This document shows positions 16,823 through 25,043 of a DNA stretch of 32,264 nt, piece after piece. The stretch lies in assembly GCA_001793235.1 (NCBI GenBank), contig MGHM01000019.1, forward strand, positions 1-32,264, written 5' to 3'. The translations under genes and the position numbers were made by a program. The DNA is from Candidatus Woesebacteria bacterium RIFCSPLOWO2_01_FULL_44_24b (GTDB lineage: Bacteria; Patescibacteriota; Microgenomatia; UBA8517). A model generated the notes under the pieces. It worked only from the letters and a program-made list of their open reading frames with translations, did no database searches and was not told where the DNA came from. The stretch's first letter is position 1; each line of letters opens with the position of its first letter.

Positions 16823-18390
16823 GGCAAGATATGCACTGGGCGGATAAGATTGCCAAAGAAATAATTTCATCTGGGAAACACAAACCCTATTGGGTGGATG
16901 ATATGAAGACGGCTTCAGGGTTTGCCCATGTGGGATCAATGCTAGGGCCGGTATTCCATAGCCTGGTTTATAGAGCACTGAAAAAAGCCGGTCAGGATGT
17001 AACCTTTACTTTTGTAATTAATGATTTTGACGTAATTGACGGGCTTCCCAAGGATCTTGAGAAAGATTATTCGAAATATATGGGTTTTCCGCTCAAGACT
17101 GCGCCCTCGCCAGTCCCAGAATTTAAAAGCTTTAGTGACTATTTTGCTGATGACTTCATTAAGTCTTTTCGAGCGCTTGGGGTTGAAGCTGAAACACTCT
17201 CATCCTGGGATATGTACCATGAGGGGAAATTTGATGAGCTTATCCGGACTGCGCTTGATAACTCTGAAAAAATTCAGGATATATACAAGACAGTCAGCGG
17301 GAGCGCAAAGAAAGAGCTGGGTTGGCTACCGCTTCAGGTAATTTGTGAGAATTGCGGGAAGCTCGGAACAACCAGGGTCTACGATTGGGACGGCGAAAAA
17401 GTAAGCTATAAATGTGAACCGAAATTGGTAACCTGGGCTGAAGGTTGTGAGCACGAAAGCAAAATTTCCCCATTTGGAGGAAAAGCTAAACTCCCGTGGA
17501 AAGTAGATTGGGCGGCCCATTGGAAGGCAATAGGAGTGACAATTGAGGGCGCTGGCAAAGACCATTCCTCAGCCGGTGGATCCTTCGACATTGCGATGGC
17601 GATTTGTAAAGACGTTTTCAAGTTTCCTCAACCATATAAATTGCCCTATGAATGGATTTTATTTGGCGGGAGAAAAATGTCTACTTCAAAAGGGATTGGC
17701 ATGAAAGCACACGATCTTGTTAAGATTTTGCCTCCCAAGGTTGCCAGATTTATCTTTGCCAGACATAACTATAAAAAACAAACTAATTTTAATGCCGAGG
17801 GGACATTGGCAATTCCTGACCTTTTTGACGAATATGATAAAGCATCAAATCTTTATTGGGGGGGCAAAGATCACAAACTGGCAGCGGCATTCGAGTATTC
17901 GCAAGTCAGCGAAAAAACCCCCGAAAAACATTTCTTGCCCAGATTTATCGATGTAGCCAATTATCTCCAAGACGCAAAAATTGATATTGCCAAAAAATTC
18001 GAGGAGATAAAAGGGGGACCGCTAAATGAACTAGAAAAAAATACACTCGATGAGCGCACCAAGTATGCCAAAATCTGGCTCGCTGACTACGCCCCCAAAG
18101 AAGATGTGTTTACTATTAGTAGTAGTGAAGTCCCCGAGAAAGCAAAATCACTTACCGAAGCGCAAAAAGAGTATCTTAAAAAAGTAAGCGAACTTATGGA
18201 GCAAAAATGGGAAAACCCGGACGAGCTCCAGACTGCCCTTTATAACACCTCAAAAGAAATGGGTATACCAGCCAAAGACGCTTTCGCGGCAATTTATTTG
18301 GTTCTCATCGGCAAACCTCACGGCCCCAAAGCAGCGTGGTTTTTGTTGGAGAACTTAAAAGTGGTTAAATCCAGGTTAATACAAATCTAA
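16819..18390 (+). CDS. lysS: Lysyl-tRNA synthetase, class I
   Basis: ASGFAHVGSMLGP (HIGH-like) and KMSTSKG; class I LysRS architecture; start TTG 16819 or ATG 16831. Confidence 0.95.
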   Translation: MRQDMHWADKIAKEIISSGKHKPYWVDDMKTASGFAHVGSMLGPVFHSLVYRALKKAGQDVTFTFVINDFDVIDGLPKDLEKDYSKYMGFPLKTAPSPVPEFKSFSDYFADDFIKSFRALGVEAETLSSWDMYHEGKFDELIRTALDNSEKIQDIYKTVSGSAKKELGWLPLQVICENCGKLGTTRVYDWDGEKVSYKCEPKLVTWAEGCEHESKISPFGGKAKLPWKVDWAAHWKAIGVTIEGAGKDHSSAGGSFDIAMAICKDVFKFPQPYKLPYEWILFGGRKMSTSKGIGMKAHDLVKILPPKVARFIFARHNYKKQTNFNAEGTLAIPDLFDEYDKASNLYWGGKDHKLAAAFEYSQVSEKTPEKHFLPRFIDVANYLQDAKIDIAKKFEEIKGGPLNELEKNTLDERTKYAKIWLADYAPKEDVFTISSSEVPEKAKSLTEAQKEYLKKVSELMEQKWENPDELQTALYNTSKEMGIPAKDAFAAIYLVLIGKPHGPKAAWFLLENLKVVKSRLIQI

Positions 18391-18593
18391 ATCCCATTAA
18401 ACCTCTCTCTCACCAAATCATATATCTCGGAATTATTGGTGTGCTTTTCCAGAAGGTCTTTCTTTATCCCGCTTTTTACTATCATCTCTCTGGCCTCATT
18501 TTTTGTTAACTCTGCAAACCCAACAACCTTCTTGATTACCACCTTATCAGTCAGAAAAAACTGGTCTTTGCCTAGATCTGGCTTAATGTCCAT
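18387..18593 (-). CDS. 68-aa hypothetical protein
   Basis: MDIKPDLGKDQFFLTDKVVIKKVVGFAELTKNEAREMIVKSG...; start set by promoter TATAAT-6-ATG. Confidence 0.55.
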   Translation of the reverse strand: MDIKPDLGKDQFFLTDKVVIKKVVGFAELTKNEAREMIVKSGIKKDLLEKHTNNSEIYDLVRERFNGI

Positions 18594-18599
18594 GCTCAA

Positions 18600-18629
18600 A
18601 TTATACCCAATAATTTGGTACAATATCAA
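18600..18629 (-). promoter_or_regulatory. Promoter TTGATA-18-TATAAT, 6 nt before the ATG at 18593
   Basis: Minus-strand hexamers. Confidence 0.6.
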
Positions 18630-18630
18630 A

Positions 18631-19086
18631 GTGAATAAAATAAAAATCCGCCTTCGGCTTGTGATAATCAAACACGCCAAGCTTCTTGCCTACTATACTC
18701 AAAAGGATGACTTTTATTTCTACATCGGCGGAAAGCTTGAATTTGGAGAAACCATTAAAGAGGGCTGGAGGCGGGAAGTGAAAGAGGAGCTTGGGAATGA
18801 TGTGGAGTTTACTTTTAAAAAGATTTTATACATTAGGGATTATATCGTTCCCGAAAATTCGGAACACAGTTTAGAACTTTTTATTTTGGGAGACATAAAC
18901 AAGTTCGAAGAGCTCGAGGGCCGGCCGGACCCAGAGTTTGATGGCAAAAAATGGCCAACTTGGCTTGATATTAATAATCTTCCTGAAAATTTATATCCAA
19001 AACCATTGAGCCAAAAATTGCTTAAAGATTATAAAACTGGTTTTCCCAAAGAAGGGGAGTATGTTGGAAGGATGGATTCTAAATAA
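18631..19086 (+). CDS. Nudix hydrolase
   Basis: Nudix box GKLEFGETIKEGWRREVKEELGND; GTG start placed 6 nt after TACAAT. Confidence 0.88.
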   Translation: MNKIKIRLRLVIIKHAKLLAYYTQKDDFYFYIGGKLEFGETIKEGWRREVKEELGNDVEFTFKKILYIRDYIVPENSEHSLELFILGDINKFEELEGRPDPEFDGKKWPTWLDINNLPENLYPKPLSQKLLKDYKTGFPKEGEYVGRMDSK

Positions 19087-19090
19087 AATC

Positions 19091-19357
19091 TCACTTGAGT
19101 AAGTCCTTTAGCAGCTTGTAAACTTCCCGCCTGTGGCTGATTAGGACTACAAACAGTTTATCTGCAAACCGCCTGTATACAATTCTGTATTGGCCCACTC
19201 TTGTTCTATATATATCTTTATATCCCGTTAATTTTTCTATTTGTACGAAGCTACCGGATTTAAGTTGTCTTACCCGTCTGGTTATTATAATTTGTGAAGT
19301 TTTGGGGAGTTTACGAAATTGTTTTTCAGCCTCTCTTGAGAGTATTACCTTCATCAT
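19091..19357 (-). CDS. RelE/ParE-family toxin
   Basis: MKVILSREAEKQFRKLPK...KDIYRTRVGQYRIVYRRFADKLFVVLISHRREVYK. Confidence 0.9.
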   Translation of the reverse strand: MMKVILSREAEKQFRKLPKTSQIIITRRVRQLKSGSFVQIEKLTGYKDIYRTRVGQYRIVYRRFADKLFVVLISHRREVYKLLKDLLK

Positions 19358-19593
19358 ATCCCAAGCTCAGAAGCGATATCTTCAAAATCTTTTCCCTTGC
19401 TGAAATCTGTCTTTTCAACCGCTTTTCTGTCAATTAAATCCTCGAGAGCGGCAACCAACTTCTCAAAGAGTTCTTTTCCTACTATATAGGCTTGAGTCTT
19501 GTTTCGTCTCAAGACCGCAACAGGGTAATCCAGGGATTCGGCTATAGCTCTCGCGGGGCGGGTTTTGAGCTCGGAAATAGTTACCGTATTCAT
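19354..19593 (-). CDS. Phd/YefM-type antitoxin
   Basis: MNTVTISELKTRPARAIAESLDYPVAVLRRNKTQAYIVGKELFEKL; 4-nt overlap with the toxin. Confidence 0.85.
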   Translation of the reverse strand: MNTVTISELKTRPARAIAESLDYPVAVLRRNKTQAYIVGKELFEKLVAALEDLIDRKAVEKTDFSKGKDFEDIASELGI

Positions 19594-19599
19594 ATTTTT

Positions 19600-19627
19600 A
19601 ATATACCATATTCAGGGTGTTTGTAAA
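19600..19627 (-). promoter_or_regulatory. TA promoter TTTACA-16-TATATT, 6 nt before the ATG
   Basis: Minus-strand hexamers. Confidence 0.6.
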
Positions 19628-19659
19628 GACCTGTATTTGGTACAATATCAAAAGATACT

Positions 19660-20016
19660 ATGAAACTTTATTTTGTACGACATGGGGTGACCCAAGAGCA
19701 TGAAAGTAAAAAATCTCAGTCTCCTCACAGCCTTCTATCTAAAGTGGGAGAAAAGCAGGCGGGACTTCTGGCCAGGAGACTCAAGAAACAAAACCTTAAA
19801 TTTGACGTGGTATTTGCAAGCCCGTTTGGCGGAACATTTGGAGGGTGCTTTATTGCAAATTGCTTATTGGGAAGCGCCTTCGAAAAAGAGACATTTATGA
19901 AGGTGTTTCATGCCATAAAAATGGATAATACCGGCTTTACTATGCTTGAGTACGGGGAGGAAAATAAAGAATGGGAAATCCGTTTCCTGAACGACCATAG
20001 CCATTTATTAGCCTAG
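19660..20016 (+). pseudogene. Histidine phosphatase (phosphoglycerate-mutase-like) with internal deletion
   Basis: Intact N-terminus FVRHGVTQEHES...DVVFASPF joined directly to the C-terminal region GGTFGGCFIANCLLGSAFEKETFMKVFHAIKMDNTG...NDHSHL; middle of the domain absent. Confidence 0.65.
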
Positions 20017-20049
20017 ACGGGGCTTGCGTCCCTGTGATAAAATGACAAG

Positions 20050-20142
20050 AGAAGTGAGGATTAGACCGAAAGTATTGTCGTCAGAATCCTCGATAACAAA
20101 TCGAGGAGAGACTCATACCCCCGTCAGACGGGGGGTTTTTTT
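20050..20142 (+). ncRNA. Candidate structured small RNA / leader ending in a terminator
   Basis: TAGACG-17-TAAAAT upstream; competing stems 20056-62/20085-91 and 20088-94/20100-106; then terminator. Confidence 0.4.
20117..20142 (+). terminator. Intrinsic terminator ACCCCCGT-CAG-ACGGGGGGT followed by a T tract
   Basis: GC-rich hairpin plus TTTTTTT. Confidence 0.88.
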
Positions 20143-20159
20143 GGGCTATGCCCAATGAT

Positions 20160-20188
20160 TTGACAAACTATAGGTCCAGTCATATACT
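20160..20188 (+). promoter_or_regulatory. Promoter TTGACA-17-TATACT
   Basis: Near-consensus, 16 nt before the ATG at 20205. Confidence 0.8.
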
Positions 20189-20204
20189 ACCATAATTATT
20201 TATT

Positions 20205-21764
20205 ATGTCTGCCGAGAGCAATATTATTAAACTTGGTATAACAGCCAGCCTACTTTTTGCCGCAGATTCGGCTGTTAATACTTCCAGTGTCAATGCCGCT
20301 TCTTTAAAGGATTTGAGTGCAGATGCCCAGGAACAAGGCGCGATTCCCACTGAAACACCGCTTGGCTCAAGCGAGAGGCAAACACTTCTATTTAATGTAC
20401 TGACTCCAAATGAAACATTATTACAGTCTGTAAACATCCAAGGTAATCGTATTTCAAGGCAAGACATTGAAAACGTCGTTGGAGCTGGAGCATTTATTAG
20501 CCCGGTGCTGGATGCTAGTATTAATCTGGCAGTGCAAGGCGGGTACGACCCATCATCCCTTGATCAGGGGGTCGATGTAGTGAGCACTCAAACAGGTACA
20601 TATTTAATTCCGAACATCCGTGTAAATGAAACCAAAAGCCTGCTAATTCCATACGATGTTGACGGTCGCGCAGGTGTTGTTCCATTTGAAGACCGTGGGG
20701 AAAATTATTCTGTATCATTTCTTATTTTAACGCCCGCTGAAGATTCAGACGCGCAAGTAGAAGCTCTTCCTGTTGAAATGTATACAAACTCCGAAGGAAG
20801 GCAAATTCCCGTAAGCATGATGGAATTTCAGCAAAATCCTGATACTGGGGAGCTAACCTTTATTCAAACTCCTATTCGTGTTGGCCAAGTAGATACCAAT
20901 GAAATTAACGTCCGTGATGTTGCGAACCAGCAGGTTGTGGCAAGACTGCCTCGGGGGACTGAGGTATATGTCATAGGCGAAGATGCAGATGCTGTTCCAA
21001 GTATAACCAGCGAAGCACCAAATGCGCGGTTCGCAAGAATTTTTTATGATGGCAAGATTGCGCTCGCGTCAGAGGACTTGTTAGTGATAACTCCGACCCC
21101 CGTTCCTGAAGTACAGCAGGGCGTCGAAGTCGCCATGGTACCAGAGGCAGCACCATTATTTTCCCCGGAAATAGCAATAACACTCGAGAACGAAGATAGA
21201 GAAGCTATCACTATAGATGCTAGAGCAGATGAAAGCATCCCAGGTCTTACTATGGCTCCTGTTGATCCGGAAACATTCAGAGTAAATTTAAATAATGAAA
21301 AATTTGATATTACTCCTTCAGAAAATATAATTGTTGAATATCGTGATGTTGACACCTTCGAAGGTGAGCCAGACCTTACAAACTCCAGGTTAACTTACCT
21401 ATCTGATGGAATACCATATGAAATACACGGCAGCCCAGAAATACAGCCTGACGGCAGACGCATTTTGCCTATATACATACAAATGCCTCAAGTATACGAC
21501 GGGGCTATGCGCAGCAATTCATTCCAATGCCCCGGAGAGCCGTACGATCTTTTTTCAAGCCAGCTTTATAACAGAATGTTAGTGGCTCTATATCTGGATA
21601 AATTCCCCAGCCAAGGAAATACAGGTATAAATATAGTAAGTGTGGTTTACCGAGCAACTAGTGTACCCCAGCTTGTACACTCAACCGAAGACTGCAGCCA
21701 ACTGATTGAATGGCCCATTCCACCCGAGGCTGTTCTGTTTCAATATAACCCTCCAACACAGTAA
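20205..21764 (+). CDS. Predicted exported protein with an SH3b-like segment
   Basis: 519 aa; signal-like N-terminus; INVRDVANQQVVARLPRGTEVYVIGE...ARIFYDGKIALASEDLL resembles SH3b. Confidence 0.65.
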   Translation: MSAESNIIKLGITASLLFAADSAVNTSSVNAASLKDLSADAQEQGAIPTETPLGSSERQTLLFNVLTPNETLLQSVNIQGNRISRQDIENVVGAGAFISPVLDASINLAVQGGYDPSSLDQGVDVVSTQTGTYLIPNIRVNETKSLLIPYDVDGRAGVVPFEDRGENYSVSFLILTPAEDSDAQVEALPVEMYTNSEGRQIPVSMMEFQQNPDTGELTFIQTPIRVGQVDTNEINVRDVANQQVVARLPRGTEVYVIGEDADAVPSITSEAPNARFARIFYDGKIALASEDLLVITPTPVPEVQQGVEVAMVPEAAPLFSPEIAITLENEDREAITIDARADESIPGLTMAPVDPETFRVNLNNEKFDITPSENIIVEYRDVDTFEGEPDLTNSRLTYLSDGIPYEIHGSPEIQPDGRRILPIYIQMPQVYDGAMRSNSFQCPGEPYDLFSSQLYNRMLVALYLDKFPSQGNTGINIVSVVYRATSVPQLVHSTEDCSQLIEWPIPPEAVLFQYNPPTQ

Positions 21765-21803
21765 GAATTGACTTTCTCCACTTTATTACTTCACAATGGT
21801 ATT

Positions 21804-24800
21804 ATGCTTAGGGGTTTTAAAGTTATACCTTTTCTGGTTATAGCGCTAGTAATATTCAGTTTAACTGCAACAGCTTTAATTATCTACCTCAATAGGGTAA
21901 ACTCACAGCCTTCTACCGCTACATCTGAGCCCGTTTCAGTAAAATCATCATCTTTCGCTCCAACGCCGTCTGAAGGTAATTCCGATTTTTCTACAGTCTT
22001 CGAGTTTCGCATTAACGTACCCGGAATAAGCATCAAGCCGGACTCGATCAATGAAAGTGAAATAGCGGGTTATTTAAGTAAGTTAGAGCTACTCCCATTA
22101 CAAAATAAGCCATTTATTGGCTCGATAGGGGACAGGACATCAAGGTTTATTTCCCCCACTAAAATTATAATCGAATACCTTGATATGGCAAATCTTGAAA
22201 GTGATAAACAAAAATATCCCGGGCTGATACAAAGCGGGTTATTGCATATCCCCGGTATATCGTCTTACTTTGAAGGTAAATTGTCGGACTACAATGAAAC
22301 TTTAACTATTCCCATATATATTGATAAAACATTTGCCGAGGGATACCCGTCAGGAATAGCTATCTTTTTCACAAACCAGTTTGTAAAGGCGCTATATTTT
22401 AACTTCAGCTCCACACCAATAAACCAGAATGACGTCTTTAGAGAACTGAATAGTCTAGTACCACAATATAGCCAACCAATTTTCGAAGTTTCTTCAAATC
22501 AAACTTCATATTTACCAAGTATCTTGAATAACTTTAAATTAGTACAAGAAGTTTATGCACAATGCAGCGGCTCAGCAACTTGTGGAACTTTTCAGTTGGG
22601 AAACGGTCAGTGTAGTGGCACAGGTGGGGTTTGTGCCGATTTTAATGACTGCCCTGCAGGACAAACCTGCACAGGTATGAGCTCTTCTTGCACAGGTTCA
22701 TATGGTCAAGGCTGTAGTTATATTGGTGGTACGGGACCTGTTTACTGCCAGGCCATATGCTCATCTTGCACAATTTCAGATAACTGCAGTGGTGGTGGTC
22801 CACCACCACCCACACCTGCACCAACCCCACCTGGTGGAGGAGGCGGCGGTGGAGGAGGAGGGGGGGGAGGCAGTTGTTCCGGCTCTGGGGGCTGCCAAAC
22901 TGGTATTGCCAATTGTGGAGCAATAGGCAGAGTTGACGCGTCAGGGTCTTGTAGTTCCGGTATCTGCTGCGGGGATTTAATCGGTTCAGGAGGCGGGGGA
23001 GGGGGCCCTGTAATCCTTTGCCAGGTATCGGCTCCCAATTTCAGTGTTCCTGAGGGGCAAACATTGAACTTCACATCTTCTGTCAGGGCGGTGTTTTTGG
23101 AAGTCAGATTTGTAGATTGGATACTTGCACAACCACCGAATGTAGCTCAGTTCGCTGGCGGAAGAGGCTGGGCGATAACTGTAAATACCTGCTGTGGTTT
23201 TAAGCAAAGTACCCAAACCTGGACATGGCCAATTACTGGAGTGATCCCGGGGTCAACTACCATGCGCATTAGAGCCAGGGGTGGTGGCAGTGATCCTGAT
23301 TCCTGTGAACAGACGATAAACGTGACCGTCACGCCCCCAGTGCCCGGTCAGCCTACGGTGGACCTTAAAGCCAATGGTTCGGATGGGCCTGTGACTATCC
23401 GCACGACTACAGCACCTATATTATCCTGGAGCTCAACTGACGCCACCTCCTGCACCACCAACAACGTTGGCAGCTGGCGGGGGAGCAGGGCAACCAGCGG
23501 CTCTGAGCCAGGCGACCCACTGAGCAGCGCCCGCGTCTATGCTCTTACCTGTACGGGGCCGGCCGGAACTGCTTCTGATTGGGTCCGGGTCAACGTTTCC
23601 AATGCCATACCCTTTACTGCCCCAACCGTTAACTTTACTGTCAACGGCTCAACTGGTAGCTGGCGCAGATGTATTGGCTGCGGGTCAGGAGGACCACTCC
23701 CCGCAAACAGCATTGTCACCACAGCCTGGTCATCAACCAACGCCACCTCCTGTACCGCCAGCGCGTCCGAGCCGACCACCAATTGGAGCGGACCAGTGGG
23801 GTTAGCGGGAACCAATCCTAACGTCGGTCCCATTACTAGAAGTAGAAGTCTCTCGGTTACCTGCGAAGGCCCCGGAGGCATCGCGGGTAGATCAATATAT
23901 GTAAATGTTGTAGGGGGAGCTTTCGCTCCCTCAGCCACTATCACCCTGACTCCAGACCCCTTGAATATCGTAGCCGGACAAACAGGGATTATGAATGCAA
24001 ATGTTACGACAACAGGGATAGTAAGTGAAGTCAGATTCAGCTCGGGGGACTCCTCAGTCTGCACCGCATCTCCTCCTGCTGATAGCACCGCACCATACAC
24101 TTCAACGATAACTGGAACGGGTGTCGGCAATACCACAGTCACAGGCACCGTGGAGCTTACAACCGGCGAGACTTTCACAGGAGAGGCGGAGGTTAATGTC
24201 ACGGCTCCCGGCCCATGGTGGCAGGTAACTGGCGGAGAGGTTATCTCCGGAAGCAACTTGATCTCTCGCATTCCCCAGTCCTGCGCGCTCTCGCCATCCT
24301 GCACTGACTCCCTTATTCTCAATGACCCCATCAGTAACCGCCCGGCAACAGCCATTTATAATGACAATTATGACTTTTCATCTACCGCGACAAGAGGCAC
24401 AGTCAGCGCCACCAACCAATGGTTAGTGAGAGCCGGAACGCGCCCGAACATTTATTCATATGCGTTTTTTGACAATCTTTCCTCTGGCAAAAACTTCAAC
24501 ACTTTACCTCCTAATACTACCGTTACCACCGGTGTTGTTAACGACCCCGCCTCCGTGGCTGATGGCGGTTATTATTGGTACAGAACCAGCGGCAATGTAA
24601 CAATCGGCAGCCCCGGGGGTTCCAACTTTATTAACATCAACAGAAAGATCATCTTGTTTGTAGACGGGAACCTGACAATATACGATGGCCCGAGGCTCAA
24701 TAACTTCCCCAACGACTTCTTCATGGTAGTGGTATCCGGAGACATTGACGTGGACCCCGCCCTCGTGAGCCCTGACACGAGTACACCAGCTATTCAAGGA

Positions 24801-25028
24801 ATATATACATGTGACGGAACATTTTCAACCGGTACAAACGGGGTAGATGACGGCATTCTGGTCGTTGAAGGCTCAGTGGCGGCTTCAGCCTTTAACCTCG
24901 AGCGGGACTTGGTCAATGAAAACACCGACACACCTGCGGAACACTTCATTTACTCCCCAGCCCTTATCAGTAACTACCCTTCCGCTTTGGCGGAACGCCA
25001 CCTTATCTGGCGCGAAGTGGCACCATAA
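21804..25028 (+). CDS. Large membrane-anchored/secreted surface protein: Cys-rich region, Pro/Gly linker, Ig-like repeats
   Basis: MLRGFKVIPFLVIALVIFSLTATALIIYL TM anchor; Cys-rich segment; PPPPTPAPTPPG(13)S; repeats with SWSSTDATSCT / AWSSTNATSCT. Confidence 0.75.
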   Translation: MLRGFKVIPFLVIALVIFSLTATALIIYLNRVNSQPSTATSEPVSVKSSSFAPTPSEGNSDFSTVFEFRINVPGISIKPDSINESEIAGYLSKLELLPLQNKPFIGSIGDRTSRFISPTKIIIEYLDMANLESDKQKYPGLIQSGLLHIPGISSYFEGKLSDYNETLTIPIYIDKTFAEGYPSGIAIFFTNQFVKALYFNFSSTPINQNDVFRELNSLVPQYSQPIFEVSSNQTSYLPSILNNFKLVQEVYAQCSGSATCGTFQLGNGQCSGTGGVCADFNDCPAGQTCTGMSSSCTGSYGQGCSYIGGTGPVYCQAICSSCTISDNCSGGGPPPPTPAPTPPGGGGGGGGGGGGGSCSGSGGCQTGIANCGAIGRVDASGSCSSGICCGDLIGSGGGGGGPVILCQVSAPNFSVPEGQTLNFTSSVRAVFLEVRFVDWILAQPPNVAQFAGGRGWAITVNTCCGFKQSTQTWTWPITGVIPGSTTMRIRARGGGSDPDSCEQTINVTVTPPVPGQPTVDLKANGSDGPVTIRTTTAPILSWSSTDATSCTTNNVGSWRGSRATSGSEPGDPLSSARVYALTCTGPAGTASDWVRVNVSNAIPFTAPTVNFTVNGSTGSWRRCIGCGSGGPLPANSIVTTAWSSTNATSCTASASEPTTNWSGPVGLAGTNPNVGPITRSRSLSVTCEGPGGIAGRSIYVNVVGGAFAPSATITLTPDPLNIVAGQTGIMNANVTTTGIVSEVRFSSGDSSVCTASPPADSTAPYTSTITGTGVGNTTVTGTVELTTGETFTGEAEVNVTAPGPWWQVTGGEVISGSNLISRIPQSCALSPSCTDSLILNDPISNRPATAIYNDNYDFSSTATRGTVSATNQWLVRAGTRPNIYSYAFFDNLSSGKNFNTLPPNTTVTTGVVNDPASVADGGYYWYRTSGNVTIGSPGGSNFININRKIILFVDGNLTIYDGPRLNNFPNDFFMVVVSGDIDVDPALVSPDTSTPAIQGIYTCDGTFSTGTNGVDDGILVVEGSVAASAFNLERDLVNENTDTPAEHFIYSPALISNYPSALAERHLIWREVAP

Positions 25029-25043
25029 TGTTAGAATCTAGCC

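Noticed and set aside
16538-16978. 146-aa minus-strand ORF across the lysS leader
   Set aside because: Runs antisense through the terminator and small ORF; no support
20043-20159. 38-codon plus-strand ORF through the 20117-20142 terminator
   Set aside because: Reads through a strong terminator and the encoded peptide (MTREVRIRPKVLSSESS...) has no protein-like features; structured RNA favoured
22642-23074. Histidine- and proline-rich alternative ORFs around the G-rich tract
   Set aside because: Frame-shifted readings of a GGT/CCA low-complexity stretch
23537-24355. 272-aa minus-strand ORF
   Set aside because: Antisense shadow of the Ig-repeat surface protein; valine/proline-rich composition from complementary codons, no domain or promoter
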